Below, in pieces: positions 5,576-6,897 of a stretch of DNA of 6,897 nt. The notes under the pieces are model-generated. The model saw only the letters and a program-made list of their open reading frames with translations, did not search any database and was not told where the DNA came from. The translations under genes and the position numbers were made by a program. Each line of letters begins with the position of its first letter. Position 1 is the stretch's first letter. This stretch comes from an uncultured Anaerolineaceae bacterium (GTDB lineage: Bacteria; Chloroflexota; Anaerolineae; Anaerolineales; Anaerolineaceae): the NCBI GenBank assembly GCA_937894825.1, contig CALCQT010000224.1, positions 1-6,897 on the forward strand, in the 5' to 3' direction.

Positions 5576-6715
5576 TTACGGCCGGCTGTAGCTGGCTAAG
5601 GTGATCGTCGCGTCCCCGGCAGCTAAATCTTCGATCGAGTCGATCAGCAGCTGCGCTGAATAGACAGGATTGTGGATGTAACCTGCAGAGCGGGTGACGA
5701 ATTTGTAGTTGAAGGCAGCGCGCATCAGACGCGGGGTCCAATCCGCATAAGCTTTTTCGCCTTCATCCTGAACACCATTATCGTTGACGTCCCCGAACCA
5801 ATAGGGATAGTTATCGGAGTAGCCAATCGTAACGCCGCCGATATTTTTCGAGTAGGTGACAATTGAAGCCAATGCCTGTTCGGCCAAACCATTGATTTCA
5901 TCGTAGGTCGATTCGTTTACATCACCGTCACCATCATAGTCAAGTCTGGTCCGGCGAACCAACCGCTGATCCGGGTAGCCTTGGATTTCTGCGTGGCAGG
6001 TCTGGCATTTTTCATAACCGGGATCGGCCAGGTGGAGTGTATGCGGGTCATGGCAGTCTGTACAGGTTTCCACACCGCTGGCGTGTCTGAACGCCCCGGC
6101 GTATGTTTTACCTTCATACTGATAACCACCATTCGCTTCCGCACCCAGATACATGGAACCAACAGCCAAATAGTGCGGGTTCACAAAACCGAGTGTTTCG
6201 CCCTTATCATCCGGAGCAATCTCACCGATTCGCTTTTCCAGGTTGCCATTGATGCCGCCTTCCGTACCCTGATGGCAGGTCCAGCAGGCTGCGACGCCGT
6301 CGGTGGAAGCAACTTCCATACCGGAGGGGAACTTCACAACCGGGTTGGACTCCACGTAGTCGTTATGGCAAACCGAGCAGTCCACCACGGTCCCGACTTT
6401 AGCGGGTTGATCTACCACATAGGCCTCTGATCCATCCAGTCCATAATAATCCAGGAAACCGGTGGAAGAATGACATTGGGCACAATTGGCGGGAACGGTT
6501 CCGTCTTCACTGTCATCCCAGTGACGGAAACCCTCCGAGGCGGAATTCGCATGCGCAGAAGAGGCCCATTTCTGGGTGTAATCACCAATCGCAACCGAAG
6601 GGGATACAACCACATCCTGCCCGGTTACGGTTTCTGTGGAATACAGATAACCGAGAACACCGGTAGAAACCGCCAAAACAAGTACCAGAATTGCTAATAA
6701 TGCTGATTTTTTCAT
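5576..6715 (-). CDS. Exported pentaheme c-type cytochrome with calcium-loop-like motifs
   Basis: The 379-residue protein opens with MKKSALLAILVLVLAVSTGV, a signal peptide or uncleaved membrane anchor without an obvious lipobox, so the body should be outside the cytoplasmic membrane. Five CXXCH heme-attachment motifs occur: CAQCH (78-82), CSVCH (113-117), CWTCH (144-148), CTDCH (218-222) and CQTCH (237-241). Extra histidines (55, 65, 181, 211, 225, 228, 348) could be distal heme ligands. After the last heme come two acidic loops, DYDGDGDVN (259-267) and DVNDNGVQDEGE (309-320), which resemble calcium-binding EF-hand or dockerin-type loops. The C-terminal segment (about 325-366) looks helical and heme-free and includes HNP. 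The likely role is periplasmic or surface electron transfer; no substrate-reducing active site is recognisable. The membrane flavocytochrome gene follows after 21 bp. The start has AAAAGGA 7 nt upstream. An enzyme of the multiheme nitrite or tetrathionate reductase type cannot be excluded but lacks visible support. Confidence 0.9.
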   Translation of the reverse strand: MKKSALLAILVLVLAVSTGVLGYLYSTETVTGQDVVVSPSVAIGDYTQKWASSAHANSASEGFRHWDDSEDGTVPANCAQCHSSTGFLDYYGLDGSEAYVVDQPAKVGTVVDCSVCHNDYVESNPVVKFPSGMEVASTDGVAACWTCHQGTEGGINGNLEKRIGEIAPDDKGETLGFVNPHYLAVGSMYLGAEANGGYQYEGKTYAGAFRHASGVETCTDCHDPHTLHLADPGYEKCQTCHAEIQGYPDQRLVRRTRLDYDGDGDVNESTYDEINGLAEQALASIVTYSKNIGGVTIGYSDNYPYWFGDVNDNGVQDEGEKAYADWTPRLMRAAFNYKFVTRSAGYIHNPVYSAQLLIDSIEDLAAGDATITLASYSRP

Positions 6716-6897
6716 ATTTCAATCCTTTTCTTTTTCCCTTTGAAAAATTCAAGACGAAATCTTAGAACACGAGTTGATTATACCCTCGTTTTGTGAAAAA
6801 TAAAACAGTTATTTATTAATTTTCTGTATAAGGAGACAGCACTGTCGATTGACAAAGTAAATGCAGCCAAAGCAGAAAATGTGTCCTAACTAACGCT
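6716..6897. other. Upstream regulatory region of the cytochrome operon
   Basis: There is no gene in these 182 bp. Besides the promoter there are short inverted repeats: GACAGcaCTGTC (6835-6846) overlapped by TGTCgattGACA (6843-6854), and AAGAcgaaaTCTT (6751-6763) in the presumed leader. Any of these could be protein-binding sites, but none matches a regulator consensus that I recognise. The right end of the window probably precedes another gene or transcription unit. Confidence 0.4.
6777..6782 (-). promoter_or_regulatory. -10 box of the cytochrome/reductase operon promoter
   Basis: The minus strand reads a perfect TATAAT about 62 nt upstream of the cytochrome start codon. The -35 position lies in an A/T-rich stretch (TTTTAT) with few consensus matches, so an activator may be needed. 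The box is flanked by a short inverted repeat, ACGAG and CTCGT, which could be an operator overlapping the promoter. Confidence 0.55.

Noticed and set aside
6784..6806. CRP/FNR-type binding site near the cytochrome promoter
   Set aside because: Only one half-site (TGTGA) is present; the partner half does not match TCACA or ATCAA at the right spacing.

Overview
The window reads like part of an anaerobic or facultative bacterial chromosome of moderate GC. My best guess is Chloroflexota, class Anaerolineae. This rests on soft evidence: a membrane protein with a long Thr/Pro/Val/Glu-rich linker carrying a C-type-lectin/FGE-like domain, a multiheme cytochrome, and a small palindromic repeat starting CTGTCATTTC, a type I associate with such genomes. 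No rRNA or universal marker is present to settle it. All five genes lie on the minus strand, so the transcription order runs from high to low coordinates.

Region 1 (6897 down to 4080) is a two-gene respiratory-type operon. It has a promoter with a perfect TATAAT box. The first gene encodes an exported pentaheme c-type cytochrome with two calcium-loop-like motifs. After 21 bp comes a six-helix membrane flavoprotein of the ferric reductase/NADPH oxidase (NOX) superfamily. A strong hairpin terminator closes the operon. Together the two proteins look like a route for moving electrons from cytoplasmic NAD(P)H, through FAD and two b hemes, across the membrane to periplasmic c hemes.

Region 2 (about 4052 to 3685) is non-coding. 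It holds a 178-bp MITE-like element with imperfect 15-bp terminal inverted repeats and several nested inverted repeats, then about 150 bp with nothing recognisable, then a possible promoter.

Region 3 (3684 to 1385) is one long gene for a three-part protein. A cytoplasmic PP2C-like phosphatase domain is followed by a single membrane helix, a low-complexity linker of about 150 residues, and an FGE-sulfatase/C-type-lectin-fold domain predicted to lie outside the cell. At least one, and probably two, of the PP2C metal ligands look substituted, and the FGE domain lacks the catalytic cysteine pair. The protein may therefore be a signalling or binding protein rather than two enzymes. A hairpin terminator follows.

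Region 4 (about 1350 to 1) holds two housekeeping genes: fmt (initiator Met-tRNA formylation), then 7 bp later the N-terminal third of panE (ketopantoate reductase, pantothenate/CoA synthesis), which runs off the left edge. A separate promoter candidate and a small leader hairpin lie upstream of fmt.

The points most worth a second look are the PP2C-like/membrane/FGE fusion with its altered metal site, the NOX-like reductase paired with a calcium-loop pentaheme cytochrome, and the 178-bp repeat element. No CRISPR array, RNA gene or complete transposase was found.
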